This document shows, in pieces, positions 52,423 through 62,949 of a stretch of 64,000 nt of DNA. Every line of letters starts with the position of its first letter. The stretch's first letter is position 1. The position numbers and the translations under genes are program-made. Source of the stretch: an uncultured Psychroserpens sp. GTDB taxonomy: Bacteria > Bacteroidota > Bacteroidia > Flavobacteriales > Flavobacteriaceae. The notes beneath the pieces are model-generated. The model was not told where the DNA came from, ran no database searches, and saw only the letters and a program-made list of their open reading frames with translations. The stretch is from positions 1 to 64,000 of the forward strand of contig NZ_CANMRL010000006.1 of assembly GCF_947500255.1 (NCBI RefSeq), read 5' to 3'.

Positions 52423-52823
52423 TATTTCCAGTTAAACGTGATATCCTTTACGATATCAGGATGCAAACTGTAATGTACAGGACAGGTGTTTGCCGTGCGT
52501 TCTAAAATTGTTCGTGCCTTTTTATCAGCTTCAAATGGGAAGTCTAAAACAACCTCAATTTTAGAAATACGTCTAGGCTCAGCAGCCATTATTTTGGTAA
52601 CATGAGCATTAGTACCTGCCATATCAATACCTAAATCTCTAGCTTTTATACCCATAACGGTTATCATGCAACTTGCTAATCCTGTAGCAACAGTATCTGT
52701 AGGTGAAAACGCTTCTCCTTTACCATTATTGTCTGTAGGAGCATCTGTTATGAATGAATTATCAGATTTAAGATGAGTGCTTTCGGTTCTTAAATCGCCT
52801 AAATAAGTGACTTTAGATGTCAT
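52422..52823 (-). CDS. OsmC-family protein
   Basis: 133 aa with the OsmC/Ohr fold. The catalytic cysteines are visible: one in GLASCMITVMG, one in NTCPVHYSL, each at the expected places. OsmC-type proteins reduce organic hydroperoxides with thiols. The gene overlaps its neighbours on both sides by 1-4 nt, so it is translated with the LysM receptor gene upstream and the DUF922 gene downstream. Confidence 0.92.
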   Translation of the reverse strand: MTSKVTYLGDLRTESTHLKSDNSFITDAPTDNNGKGEAFSPTDTVATGLASCMITVMGIKARDLGIDMAGTNAHVTKIMAAEPRRISKIEVVLDFPFEADKKARTILERTANTCPVHYSLHPDIVKDITFNWK

Positions 52824-54730
52824 AATTTTGCTTCTACAATCGTTAAATTATCATATTTTACAATATAAACAGCTTCATTGTAATAGCCTCCAAATAGTTT
52901 TTTAGAATATCTAAACTTATTCTCAACATATTCCGTTTCAATTTCACTAGATGAGGCTTTATATAGGTCTTCTCCACTAGCCAATCGTAACAATAAATCT
53001 AACGTGAGATCAAAACCTCTAACAGCATATCTGTTTGGACTTACATTATATTGTCTTCTGTAGGCTCTAACAAAATCATTTCTAGAAGACGAAATATCTG
53101 TTGTTTTATTTGGTGATGGATAATGAAATTTCAAATTAGACAAGTGATAGTTCGAAATCTCTCGTCCTTCAAATGCATTATTTTTATCGGTCGTCATCAA
53201 TATAATCTCCTTTCCAACAGAACTCATTCCATTAATCATACTGATCACATTAGATGCAAAGCCTTCATTATCGGTCTCAAGAAAAACTACATTCTTCCCA
53301 TTAGCGAATACATTAGCGATATCGGTTTGATAGATAAAGAAAGCTTCTTCCCCTTTCTTATTTTTCCTCGAAAAAATTTGTTTTGCAGAAGGAAACTCAG
53401 CTTTAAGTTTATCACTAATTCTTTTATGTTTTGAATCTGAAATTACCACAATATTTTTTGGTAAAGAGTCCGATTTCACAAAATTAATAATCGTTTCTTC
53501 TAACAAATCACTAGATGGAATCGTTTGAAACACGTTATCATATAACTTCTCTGGCATGGTTAAAGGCGATAATACAGGAACATTATCTCGTTTCAACTCT
53601 GAAGCAACTCGATCTAAATTTTTTGGTAATAGCGGACCAATAACTGCATCATATTCAGAAAAATCATTAGCATCTAAAATATTCGAAACTTCTGACGGTT
53701 GGTTTCTAGTATCAAACACCTTAAGGTAAGTCGAAATACCTAAACGTTTGGCTGAATCTATAGCCATTAAAGCACCAGCATGAAAATCAAGAGATACCGA
53801 TAGTAAAGCATCTTTTCTAATTGCCTTTTTTGCCTCTTGAACAGAATCTACATCTACTCTATGCATTCTATACGGCAACATTAATGCAATTCGTTTTTGA
53901 CTAAGATTTGTGAGATTATTAGACAAATTAGTATTTTCTAAATCCTTAACCACTAGCTCAGTTTTAGCATTTTGTGGCACTCGTAATACCATACCAAGTT
54001 TGAGTCCACCTTCTTTCAACTCAGGATTTAATGTTTCCAATTCCTCTTGAGTAACACCTAACTTTCTATTAAGTGCCATGTATCCTTCACTTTTTAAAAC
54101 CGTGTAGTAGTTATAATTTTCTTCTACAGGTTTCTCTTCATTGTTACTAATATTAGGAACATTAACTTCTTGACCAGGCTGTAATACCTCTCCTAAATTC
54201 GGATTTAAAGCTTCTAACTCAGGAACAGTAATACCAAATTTATAAGCGACGCGCCACTTACCTTCTTTAGGTAATACTTTATATTTTTTAATTGTATTAT
54301 TAAGAGATACTTGACTAACTATAGTTTTGTACTTCGGAATTTTTATCCTGTCACCTTTTCGTAAATTTTCAGAATATAAATAGGTATTGTACTTCTTGAT
54401 CTCTTCAATAGGCACATTGTAATCTTTTGATATGCTATATAATGTCTGTTTACGCTTAACTTTATGCTTTTTAAAACCAGTAATTTCTTTAACAGGTTCT
54501 TGGATAGGATCATTTTTTACTCTTGATGTTGGAATGATCAAAACAGTATTTGGTCCAATCTTATTTTTTGCATCAGGATTAAGTGCATAAATATCAAAAG
54601 GAGTTACCAAGTATAGCTTAGCAATACCTTCAATAGTTTCACCTTGTTTAACCTTGTGCGTTTTATAGTCTTGTGCAAAAGCAGATATGCTACATAGCAA
54701 AACAAGAATGATTAGAACTAGTTTTTTCAT
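52820..54730 (-). CDS. LysM-repeat protein with periplasmic receptor domain
   Basis: 636 aa with a signal peptide (MKKLVLIILVLLCSISAFAQ). Four LysM units follow (about residues 22-66, 85-130, 147-195 and 207-252; for example THKVKQGETIEGIAKLYLV and KHKVKRKQTLYSISKDYNV), which bind peptidoglycan. From about residue 280 there is a type 1 periplasmic-binding fold like amino-acid receptors (QKRIALMLPYRMHRVDV ... DAVIGPLLPKNLD ... VRGFDLTLDLLLRLA). The role is not established; the combination is frequent in Bacteroidota. First gene of the run with OsmC, DUF922 and DUF3820. Confidence 0.9.
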   Translation of the reverse strand: MKKLVLIILVLLCSISAFAQDYKTHKVKQGETIEGIAKLYLVTPFDIYALNPDAKNKIGPNTVLIIPTSRVKNDPIQEPVKEITGFKKHKVKRKQTLYSISKDYNVPIEEIKKYNTYLYSENLRKGDRIKIPKYKTIVSQVSLNNTIKKYKVLPKEGKWRVAYKFGITVPELEALNPNLGEVLQPGQEVNVPNISNNEEKPVEENYNYYTVLKSEGYMALNRKLGVTQEELETLNPELKEGGLKLGMVLRVPQNAKTELVVKDLENTNLSNNLTNLSQKRIALMLPYRMHRVDVDSVQEAKKAIRKDALLSVSLDFHAGALMAIDSAKRLGISTYLKVFDTRNQPSEVSNILDANDFSEYDAVIGPLLPKNLDRVASELKRDNVPVLSPLTMPEKLYDNVFQTIPSSDLLEETIINFVKSDSLPKNIVVISDSKHKRISDKLKAEFPSAKQIFSRKNKKGEEAFFIYQTDIANVFANGKNVVFLETDNEGFASNVISMINGMSSVGKEIILMTTDKNNAFEGREISNYHLSNLKFHYPSPNKTTDISSSRNDFVRAYRRQYNVSPNRYAVRGFDLTLDLLLRLASGEDLYKASSSEIETEYVENKFRYSKKLFGGYYNEAVYIVKYDNLTIVEAKL

Positions 54731-54767
54731 TTATAATCTATTTATATGGTGCATATATTAAACGTAT

Positions 54768-56303
54768 TTATTCCCATTCAATTGTTGCTGGTGGCTTTGA
54801 ACTAATATCATAAACCACTCTGTTTACACCTTTAACTTTATTAATAATTTCATTTGAGGTCTTTTGCAAAAACTCATAAGGTAGATTTACCCAATCTGCA
54901 GTCATACCATCAGTACTTTCAACTGCTCGTAAAGCTACACACTTCTCGTAGGTACGTTCATCTCCCATGACTCCAACACTATTTACTGGTAAGAGGATTG
55001 CTCCTGCTTGCCATACTTTATCGTACAAATTCCATGATTTCAGATTGTCAATAAAAACAGCATCTACCTCTTGTAATATACGAACATTTTCTCTAGTTAG
55101 ACTACCCAAAATACGAATTGCCAGTCCAGGACCAGGAAATGGGTGGCGACCTAAAATTGATTTGTCCATTCCCATTGATGCTCCAACACGTCTAACCTCA
55201 TCTTTAAATAAAGCTTTTAGCGGCTCTACAACCTTTAACTTCATGAAATCTGGTAAACCTCCAACATTGTGATGACTCTTTATTGTTGCGCTTGGTCCTC
55301 CAGTTGCCGAAACACTTTCTATAACATCTGGATATATTGTACCTTGAGCAAGCCATTTCACATCTTTAATAAGATGTGCTTCATCATCAAAAACCTCAAT
55401 GAACACACGACCTATAGCCTTTCTTTTTAGCTCAGGATCGCTTATATCTTCCAAGGCATCCAAAAAGCGTGCCGAAGCGTCTACCCCTTTAACATTAAGC
55501 CCCATTCCTTCATATTGTTCTAATACACTTTCAAACTCATTTTTTCGAAGTAATCCATTATTTACAAAAACACAATAAAGGTTCTTCCCAATGGCTTTAT
55601 GTAATAATATGGCAGCTACAGACGAATCAACACCTCCAGATAAACCTAATACCACTTTATCATTTCCTAACTTTGCTTTGAGCGCATCTACTGTTTCCTC
55701 AACAAACGAATCTGGTGTCCAGTCTTGATCTACCTGGCCAATATGTACAAGAAAATTTTCCAATAATTGTTTTCCATCTGTAGTATGATAAACCTCAGGG
55801 TGAAACTGAATGGCATAAGTTGTTTCACCTTCTATTTTAAACGCTGCGTTTTCTACATCATGCGTACTTGCTAATAGAACAGCGTTTGTTGGTAATACCT
55901 TTATCGTATCACTATGGCTCATCCAAACCTGACTTCCTTTAGAAATACCAGTAAAAAAATCTTCATCTTCTTTTACAAAATCCAAATTAGCTCGGCCATA
56001 TTCTCTAGTATTAGAAGGAGCGACTTCTCCTCCAGAAAAATGAGCAAGATATTGGGCACCATAGCAAACTGCAAGTAAAGGCTTTTTGCCTCGTATTTGA
56101 GACAAGTCGGGATGAAGTACATCTTCGCCTCTTACAGAATTTGGGCTACCAGATAAAATAACAGCTTTAAAGCTCTCAGAATCTGCAGGAATTTTATTAA
56201 ATGGATGAATTTCGCAGTAGATATTTAACTCTCTAACGCGACGCGCAATAAGCTGTGTGTATTGCGAACCGAAATCTAAAATTAGGACTTTGTTGTGTTG
56301 CAT
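54768..56303 (-). CDS. guaA: GMP synthase (glutamine-hydrolysing)
   Basis: 511 aa from the Met at 56303 ([19 protein letters not shown]); a start 7 codons upstream is open but adds an untypical leader. The glutaminase domain has Cys in [11 protein letters not shown] and His in QFHPEVYHT; the ATP pyrophosphatase loop is [11 protein letters not shown]; the C-terminal dimerisation domain ends in [10 protein letters not shown], the invariant GuaA end. It converts XMP to GMP. Stands alone with about 37 nt to the LysM receptor gene and 55 nt to bshC. Confidence 0.97.
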   Translation of the reverse strand: MQHNKVLILDFGSQYTQLIARRVRELNIYCEIHPFNKIPADSESFKAVILSGSPNSVRGEDVLHPDLSQIRGKKPLLAVCYGAQYLAHFSGGEVAPSNTREYGRANLDFVKEDEDFFTGISKGSQVWMSHSDTIKVLPTNAVLLASTHDVENAAFKIEGETTYAIQFHPEVYHTTDGKQLLENFLVHIGQVDQDWTPDSFVEETVDALKAKLGNDKVVLGLSGGVDSSVAAILLHKAIGKNLYCVFVNNGLLRKNEFESVLEQYEGMGLNVKGVDASARFLDALEDISDPELKRKAIGRVFIEVFDDEAHLIKDVKWLAQGTIYPDVIESVSATGGPSATIKSHHNVGGLPDFMKLKVVEPLKALFKDEVRRVGASMGMDKSILGRHPFPGPGLAIRILGSLTRENVRILQEVDAVFIDNLKSWNLYDKVWQAGAILLPVNSVGVMGDERTYEKCVALRAVESTDGMTADWVNLPYEFLQKTSNEIINKVKGVNRVVYDISSKPPATIEWE

Positions 56304-56358
56304 GTGCAAAAGTAATAATTGCAACTAAAATTAAAACTAGAAACCAACAAATTTTACA

Positions 56359-57960
56359 CTAAATTGTTAACACTAAAAACTCCCCTTTTAAAGGTTTTAA
56401 CTCTTGTATTAATTTTTGAATCAAACTTGAGCCATGATCCAAATAAAACTCAGAGAAATTCATGTTGCGTTCTTGTAAACTTTGGCTAGGAAATAGGATA
56501 TCTTGAATCTCAGTGATACGATTTAAATGATCGCTCATTTTTCGCTTTTGTGCCTTTAACAAACGCTTCTCAAGATGTTCCAATCCTTTAATTTGTTTTC
56601 TCTCTTGTGCTGCAACGGCTCCTTTAAACGATTTATCGGTTTGTTCTGAAAGCTTATACAACTCTTCAAACTGTTGTTTTAAATATGCTTTTTGAGATGA
56701 AAAATTGATATCAACCTCCGAAATTTGTTCTGTGACTTTTGTTTTTAGATCATGCTGTGTTAAGAATAAATCTTTAACCGAAATATTCAACTTTTCCAGT
56801 TTATCTTTTTGTTTATCTGTAAATAATAACACCGAATTACGAAGTAATAACATCGGAAACGCAATATCGTACTTTTCAAAATTGGATCTGAGTTGTAACC
56901 AATATGCCAACTCACCTCCTCCACCTATATAACAAAGGTTAGGCAAAATAACTTCTTGATATAACGGACGTAAAATAACATTCGGACTAAAGCGCTCTGG
57001 TGAGTCATCAAGGTGTTCTAACAGTTCATCCTTACTCCAATTAATATCAGTATTGAGAACTTGATATCGATCTTCTGTCTCAATAATACGTTCCCTAACG
57101 CCTTTGTTGATATAAAATAAATTGATGGGTCGAGGATTTACTTGAATCTTATAATTTCCATCTAGATCATTTAATTTCTCATTGGCTTGAGACACCATTT
57201 CAAATGATGTTTGATCTACCAATTCTCGCTTTATATAAGGAACAAACAAACGCTTTAAGTCTCTATCATTTCCATCAACAATTACCAATCCGTATGAACC
57301 AAATAATGTATTTACCAAATAACGCATTGCATCGGTTAAATTTTGATGTTCTAGGTAAGCGTTTTGAAATAATTCTTTGAGTTCTTGAGCATTAGTTGTT
57401 GAATTTAACTGACTAGCAAATACTTCAAACACCTGATCTAATCCGTCCAATTGTAATTCTCCAACAGCTCCAGAGGCTTCACGATTCCAATGTACTTTTT
57501 GCCCTCTAAAATTGAAATAATTAATCTCCTCAAAATCATGGTCTTCAGTAGCCATCCAATAGATGGGAACAAAATGTTGCTCAGGATATGCTGCTTTCAA
57601 TTCCTTACACAAATTAATTGTAGAGACAATTTTATAGAAAAAATAAAGCGGTCCCGTAAACAAGTTAAGCTGATGACCTGTAGTAATCGTAAACGTATTT
57701 CTATCGCTTAATGCCTCAATATGTTGCAATGTAGCTTCAGAAATAGTAACAGAACCATACTGCTTTTTAAGAGATTGAACTAAAATCGTTCTTGTTTCAG
57801 AATTAAAGGATTCTTGCTTCTCGGCAATTTGATCTTTAAAGTTTTCAAGTTTTGGAAAACGATTATAAAACGACTTTAACTGGGATTTTTCATCTAAATA
57901 ATCACAAATTAATGAAGAAAAATAGTTCGTCTCTCTAAACGGAATACAATCTGTTGGCAT
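56359..57960 (-). CDS. bshC: Bacillithiol biosynthesis cysteine-adding enzyme
   Basis: 533 aa, the size of BshC, the ligase that joins cysteine to glucosaminyl-malate in bacillithiol synthesis. Typical parts are TTGHQLNLFTGPLYFFYKI, FVPIYWMATEDHDFEEIN with the HxxH-like metal/nucleotide-like loop, ILRPLYQEVILPNLCYIGGGGELAYWLQL, and a long C-terminal coiled coil (about 400-480). It indicates bacillithiol as the low-molecular-weight thiol. bshA and bshB are not in the window. Confidence 0.93.
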   Translation of the reverse strand: MPTDCIPFRETNYFSSLICDYLDEKSQLKSFYNRFPKLENFKDQIAEKQESFNSETRTILVQSLKKQYGSVTISEATLQHIEALSDRNTFTITTGHQLNLFTGPLYFFYKIVSTINLCKELKAAYPEQHFVPIYWMATEDHDFEEINYFNFRGQKVHWNREASGAVGELQLDGLDQVFEVFASQLNSTTNAQELKELFQNAYLEHQNLTDAMRYLVNTLFGSYGLVIVDGNDRDLKRLFVPYIKRELVDQTSFEMVSQANEKLNDLDGNYKIQVNPRPINLFYINKGVRERIIETEDRYQVLNTDINWSKDELLEHLDDSPERFSPNVILRPLYQEVILPNLCYIGGGGELAYWLQLRSNFEKYDIAFPMLLLRNSVLLFTDKQKDKLEKLNISVKDLFLTQHDLKTKVTEQISEVDINFSSQKAYLKQQFEELYKLSEQTDKSFKGAVAAQERKQIKGLEHLEKRLLKAQKRKMSDHLNRITEIQDILFPSQSLQERNMNFSEFYLDHGSSLIQKLIQELKPLKGEFLVLTI

Positions 57961-58082
57961 AGTTATGGTTCAATTCTCGCGTAAAGATAAGCTTCTTCAC
58001 TTTTTTTAAGTCCTAAATTTTAGTTAATTCAATGGCACTTCATATCTTTACTCATTATCACAATCAAATTAGTTTATATTTC

Positions 58083-60587
58083 ATGAATAGATCACTCTCT
58101 CTATTAGTTGCATTTGTAGTATCGATATCTGCAACTGCACAAACACTTCAGTCGCCTTCACAGTTTTTAGGTTACGATTTAGGAACACAATTTTCACGAC
58201 ATCATCAAGTAATCGATTATTTTAAACATGTAGAAACACAAAAACCACTTCAGGTCAAACTAGAAAAATATGGTGAAACCAATGAAAGACGACCATTAAT
58301 GTTGGCATTTGTGTCTTCAGAAGACAACCTCAAAAACCTAGAGAACATTAGAGAGAATAATCTTAAAAATGCAGGTATATTAGAAGGTACAGCTGCATCA
58401 ACTAACGTTGCTATTGTATGGTTGAGTTATAATGTACATGGAAACGAAGCCTCTAGTACAGAAGCTTCGATGAGTACCATTTATAAATTACTTACTGAAA
58501 AACAAGACTATCTAAAAAACACAGTCGTTATTATAGATCCATGTATTAACCCTGATGGTAGAGATCGTTATGTGAATTGGTATAATGAAACTGCTAGTGC
58601 GCCTTATGACATAGACCAAGAAGCTAGTGAGCATCAAGAGCCGTGGCCCGGCGGACGACCAAACCATTATCTCTTTGACCTTAATAGAGATTGGGCTTGG
58701 GCTACACAAGTTGAATCGGCTTCACGACTAAAAGCATACAATAAATGGATGCCACATATTCATGTTGATTTCCATGAACAAGGTATTAATGAACCTTATT
58801 ATTTTGCACCTGCAGCTGAGCCTTTTCATGAGGTAATTAGCGATTGGCAACGCGATTTTCAAACTCAAATAGGAAAAAATCATTCTAAGTACTTTGATGC
58901 TGAAGGTTGGTTGTATTTTACAAGAGAACGTTTTGATTTACTATATCCAAGTTATGGTGATACTTACCCAACCTATATGGGAGCTATTGGCATGACCTAC
59001 GAACAAGGAGGTCATGGTCGCGCTGGATTAGGGATATTGAATGATGAAGGGGATGTTCTAACCTTAATTGACCGATTAACACATCATACAGTAACTGGCT
59101 TATCTACTGTTGAAATTTCTTCTAAAAATGCCGAAAAATTAAATACAGAGTTTGCTAAATTCTTTGACAATAAAAACCTTAAATACAAAAGTTATGTATT
59201 ACAAGGTGATACTGATAAAATCAATAGTTTAACTGCGTTACTGGATAAGCATGAAATAGATTACGGTTTTGCTAAAGACGGAAAAGTGAGTGGCTATAAT
59301 TATACAACGGCAAAACAAGAACAAATGAATACCACTGCTAAGGATTTAGTAGTAAGTACGAATCAACCCAAAGGGAAAATGGTCAAGGTTTTATTTGAAC
59401 CTAACACTAAATTAAGTGACTCTTTAACTTATGATATTACTGCATGGAGTGTTCCCTATGCTTATGGTTTAAATGCTGTTGCTAGTAGGAGTTTAGTGCA
59501 ACCTGCAAACAATCGTACCAGAGAGATAATTCCTAACTCTTTAAAAAACTCTGGAGCTACTGGTTATGTTGTAGAATGGGGTAACATACAAGATGCTCAG
59601 TTCTTAGCAGAATTATTAAAAAGTGGTATTAGAGTGCGTTTTACTGAAAAACCTTTTACCACTCAAGGAAAAACCTATGATAGAGGTTCGCTAATTATTG
59701 TAAGAGGTGATAATAAAAAAGTAGATGATTTCGACGATCGATTTGCCGCAATTGCCTTTTCGCATAGACGAACTTTTGATGCCATTTCCTCTGGATTTTC
59801 AACATCTGGGCCAGATTTTGGATCTCCAGATATCAAATTGGTAAATCCACCAAAAATTGCAATGCTATCTGGAGATTATACGTCATCATTAAGTTATGGA
59901 GAACTATGGCACTTTTTTGAACAACAACTACAGTACCCAGTAACGTCTATTAATACAGATGATTTAAGTCGCGTTAATTTATCAAAATTCAATGTCTTGA
60001 TTATGCCAAATGGTTATTATGGAGGCTTGTTAAATGATAATCTAATTGACAAATTGAAAACATGGATGCGTTCTGGAGGAAAACTAATCGCTATTGATGG
60101 TGCTTTAAATAGCTTTGCCGACAAAGAAGGATTTGGTTTAAAAAGAAATAAGCCTGAAGATACAGTCTCTGAAGAAGATAAAGAAAATGCTAAACGCATA
60201 AAATATGCCGACAGAGAGCGTGACTATACCAAAAATCTTATTACTGGAGCTATTTTTAAAACAGATGTAGATACAACACATCCTATGGCCTTTGGGTATG
60301 ACGATAACTATTTTACTCTAAAATTAGGGAGTTCATCATATAGTTTATTAGACAATGGTTATAATGTGGCTTACCTCGGAAAGAACCCAAAAAATGTATC
60401 TGGTTATGCTGGTAAAGATGCTTTGAAAAAACTTGACAATTCGTTGATATTTGGTGAACAACGTATGGGGAGTGGGAGCATTATTTATATGGTAGACAAT
60501 GTGATGTTTAGAAGCTTTTGGGAAAACGGAAAACTCTTTTTTGTCAACTCAATTTTCTTTGTAAATAACAACTTAGTTGAACTTTAA
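58083..60587 (+). CDS. M14-family zinc carboxypeptidase-like secreted protein
   Basis: 834 aa from the ATG at 58083, which starts the signal peptide (MNRSLSLLVAFVVSISATAQ); a start 17 codons upstream is open. The M14 metal and substrate residues are visible: HxxE in VHGNEASSTEAS, NPDGRDR, FDLNRDW with substrate-binding Asn/Arg, and the third ligand in HVDFHEQG. The catalytic Glu probably lies in MTYEQGG. The last 250 residues form another domain (KIAMLSGDYTSSLSYGELWHFFEQQL..., class I glutamine-amidotransferase-like fold). Extracellular peptidase; substrate unknown. Followed by a strong terminator. Confidence 0.9.
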   Translation: MNRSLSLLVAFVVSISATAQTLQSPSQFLGYDLGTQFSRHHQVIDYFKHVETQKPLQVKLEKYGETNERRPLMLAFVSSEDNLKNLENIRENNLKNAGILEGTAASTNVAIVWLSYNVHGNEASSTEASMSTIYKLLTEKQDYLKNTVVIIDPCINPDGRDRYVNWYNETASAPYDIDQEASEHQEPWPGGRPNHYLFDLNRDWAWATQVESASRLKAYNKWMPHIHVDFHEQGINEPYYFAPAAEPFHEVISDWQRDFQTQIGKNHSKYFDAEGWLYFTRERFDLLYPSYGDTYPTYMGAIGMTYEQGGHGRAGLGILNDEGDVLTLIDRLTHHTVTGLSTVEISSKNAEKLNTEFAKFFDNKNLKYKSYVLQGDTDKINSLTALLDKHEIDYGFAKDGKVSGYNYTTAKQEQMNTTAKDLVVSTNQPKGKMVKVLFEPNTKLSDSLTYDITAWSVPYAYGLNAVASRSLVQPANNRTREIIPNSLKNSGATGYVVEWGNIQDAQFLAELLKSGIRVRFTEKPFTTQGKTYDRGSLIIVRGDNKKVDDFDDRFAAIAFSHRRTFDAISSGFSTSGPDFGSPDIKLVNPPKIAMLSGDYTSSLSYGELWHFFEQQLQYPVTSINTDDLSRVNLSKFNVLIMPNGYYGGLLNDNLIDKLKTWMRSGGKLIAIDGALNSFADKEGFGLKRNKPEDTVSEEDKENAKRIKYADRERDYTKNLITGAIFKTDVDTTHPMAFGYDDNYFTLKLGSSSYSLLDNGYNVAYLGKNPKNVSGYAGKDALKKLDNSLIFGEQRMGSGSIIYMVDNVMFRSFWENGKLFFVNSIFFVNNNLVEL

Positions 60588-60607
60588 ATCTTAATATAAA
60601 AATCCAT

Positions 60608-60643
60608 AAAAAAAGCTCAAGATTGAATCTTGAGCTTTTTTTT
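60608..60643. terminator. Bidirectional terminator
   Basis: AAGCTCAAGAT pairs with ATCTTGAGCTT around a 3-nt loop, flanked by A- and T-runs. It serves the M14 gene (+) and the convergent argS (-). Confidence 0.9.
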
Positions 60644-60659
60644 ATTTTCTATAAAATAA

Positions 60660-62441
60660 TTACATACGTTCTGGAACATCAATACCAAGCAAACCAAATG
60701 CATTTTTAATCACATTTGCTACAGCATTTGACAACTGTACTCTAAATACTTTTTCTGTATCGGTATCTGCACCTAAAATGGATACATTTTGATAGAATGA
60801 ATTGAACTCTTTAACCAAGTCGTAAGTATAGTTTGCAATAAGCGCAGGACTATAATGGTCTGCCGCATTCTGAACTACCTCTGGAAATAATTCTAAGTGT
60901 TTAAGTAATTCTTTCTCCTTAGTATGCAATTCTAATTCTGTAACATCTACTGTATGACTTGTAGATTGTGCTTTTCTCAAAATAGATTGTATTCTGGCAT
61001 ATGTATATTGTATGAATGGCCCCGTATTTCCTTGAAAATCAATAGATTCTTTTGGATCAAATAAAATACGTTTTCTAGGATCAACTTTTAAAATGAAATA
61101 TTTTAAAGCACCTAAACCAATCGTTTTATACAATTCCTGTTTTTCTTCTTCAGAATAGCCATCGAGTTTTCCCAGTTCTTCAGATATTTCACCAGCGGTT
61201 TGTGCCATTTCAATAACAAGGTCATCGGCATCAACAACAGTACCTTCTCTACTCTTCATTTTTCCTGAAGGAAGGTCAACCATCCCATAGCTCAAATGGT
61301 ATAAGTTTTCGGCCCAATCAAAACCAAGTTTTTTAATAATCAAGAATAAGACTTGAAAGTGATATTCCTGTTCATTTCCAACAGTATAAACCATACCTCC
61401 AATATCTGGGAAATCTTTAACACGTTGGATTGCCGTTCCGATATCTTGGGTCATATAGACTGCTGTTCCGTCACTACGCAATACAATCTTTTCGTCAAGG
61501 CCTTCTTCGGTAAGATCACACCATACAGAGCCGTCTTCTTTTTTTAAAAAAACACCTGTTTTTAAACCTTCAGCAATAAACTCTTTTCCTAATAGATAGG
61601 TTTGACTTTCATAATATAAGGTATCAAAATCGACACCTATATTTTTATAGGTAATATCAAAACCGTCATAAACCCAACCATTCATCATAGTCCATAGGGC
61701 TACAACCTCTTCATCTCCAGATTCCCACTTACGAAGCATCTCTTGAGCCTCTATAAGCATTGGTGCATTTTTCTTAGCTTCTTCTTCTGTTTGTCCTTCA
61801 GAAATTAATGTTTTAATCTCTTTCTTATATTCTTGATCAAACTTAACGTAGTAATTTCCAACTAACTTATCACCTTTTAAACCCGATGATTCTGGAGTTT
61901 CTCCATTTCCAAAACGCTTCCATGCCAACATACTTTTACAAATATGAATCCCTCTATCATTAATGATTTGAGTTTTATAAACTTTCTTCCCTGACGCTTT
62001 TAGAATTTCAGCAACACTATAGCCCAAGATTACATTTCTAATATGACCTAAATGCAAAGGCTTATTCGTATTAGGTGAAGAATACTCTACCATTACCGCC
62101 TTATCCTTAGAATTTGGCTCTGCAAAACCATAAGACATATTCTCTTTAATCTCATTGAAAAAAGCCATGTAATACGCATCGCTTATTTCAATATTCAAAA
62201 ACCCTTTAACCACGTTAAATGCTTTTACTTCTTTAACATTCTCAACCAAGTATTGTCCAATTTGTTCTCCAATTTGAACAGGGTTTCCTTTAACGATCCT
62301 CAACATAGGAAACACAACTACAGTAATATCTCCTGCAAACTCTTTACGAGTTGCCTGAAATTCTACCGATTCTAATTCTGCATTGAAAACAGATTTTACA
62401 GCCTGTTTTACAGTGTTTGATAAGGTCTCTTGAAGATTCAT
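60660..62441 (-). CDS. argS: Arginyl-tRNA synthetase
   Basis: 593 aa from the Met at 62441 (MNLQETLSNTVKQAVKSVF), matching normal ArgRS starts; the frame is open 33 codons further but lacks family character. Class I motifs: HLGH in SSPNTNKPLHLGHIRN, and GKMKSREGTVV in place of KMSKS, normal for ArgRS. The C-terminal anticodon-binding helices end in GLLGIDVPERM, the standard ArgRS end. It charges tRNA-Arg. Downstream it meets a bidirectional terminator; the upstream 508 nt carry no gene. Confidence 0.96.
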   Translation of the reverse strand: MNLQETLSNTVKQAVKSVFNAELESVEFQATRKEFAGDITVVVFPMLRIVKGNPVQIGEQIGQYLVENVKEVKAFNVVKGFLNIEISDAYYMAFFNEIKENMSYGFAEPNSKDKAVMVEYSSPNTNKPLHLGHIRNVILGYSVAEILKASGKKVYKTQIINDRGIHICKSMLAWKRFGNGETPESSGLKGDKLVGNYYVKFDQEYKKEIKTLISEGQTEEEAKKNAPMLIEAQEMLRKWESGDEEVVALWTMMNGWVYDGFDITYKNIGVDFDTLYYESQTYLLGKEFIAEGLKTGVFLKKEDGSVWCDLTEEGLDEKIVLRSDGTAVYMTQDIGTAIQRVKDFPDIGGMVYTVGNEQEYHFQVLFLIIKKLGFDWAENLYHLSYGMVDLPSGKMKSREGTVVDADDLVIEMAQTAGEISEELGKLDGYSEEEKQELYKTIGLGALKYFILKVDPRKRILFDPKESIDFQGNTGPFIQYTYARIQSILRKAQSTSHTVDVTELELHTKEKELLKHLELFPEVVQNAADHYSPALIANYTYDLVKEFNSFYQNVSILGADTDTEKVFRVQLSNAVANVIKNAFGLLGIDVPERM

Positions 62442-62949
62442 TTTATGTTTATTTAATAAGTCAGCAAAGATAGTTTTTTTATTAAAAATTACAGAAGACA
62501 GAGCTCTTTTCTTGATTTGAGAATAAATCCTTGTAATCATTAAACTTTATGTCATTTAATGCACAGAAAATTCTAGCTAAAAAAACAAATAAGCTGAAAT
62601 CACGTAAAATTCTGATAATAAGCATATTAATCAATGTATTTCACAATCTTGCATTTCATCGATAAAAGTGTCGTTTTTCTATGTTTTTTGCCGTTAATCT
62701 ATTCGTCGATGTTTTTATAATTTTCATAATTCACTTTAACTAATTTATAGGCATTAAAACCTAAAAATTAGGGTTTCAGAACCTTTTTATTCATTTTTGA
62801 TATTGCTATTAATCAAAGTCCCAAACGTTGATGAAACTTAATAATCAATCTTTGTTGAGATTGACACTATTATTTAAGCACCCAAACTATCCAACCCTAA
62901 AGGAGGTTTTGTGTAAAAATAATTTTGCAATTATAACTCTAGCTAAACG
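62442..62949. other. 508-nt gene-free region between divergent genes
   Basis: AT-rich spacer between argS (-) and the TPR gene (+). I find no coding frame, tRNA or clear repeat. TAATTTTG at 62920-62927 is a plausible -7 box for the TPR gene but lacks a TTG at the right distance. AGGAGG at 62903-62908 is not near any start. Confidence 0.4.

Noticed and set aside
62903-62908. AGGAGG as a ribosome binding site
   Set aside because: It is 41 nt upstream of the only supported start and Bacteroidota rarely use Shine-Dalgarno sequences.
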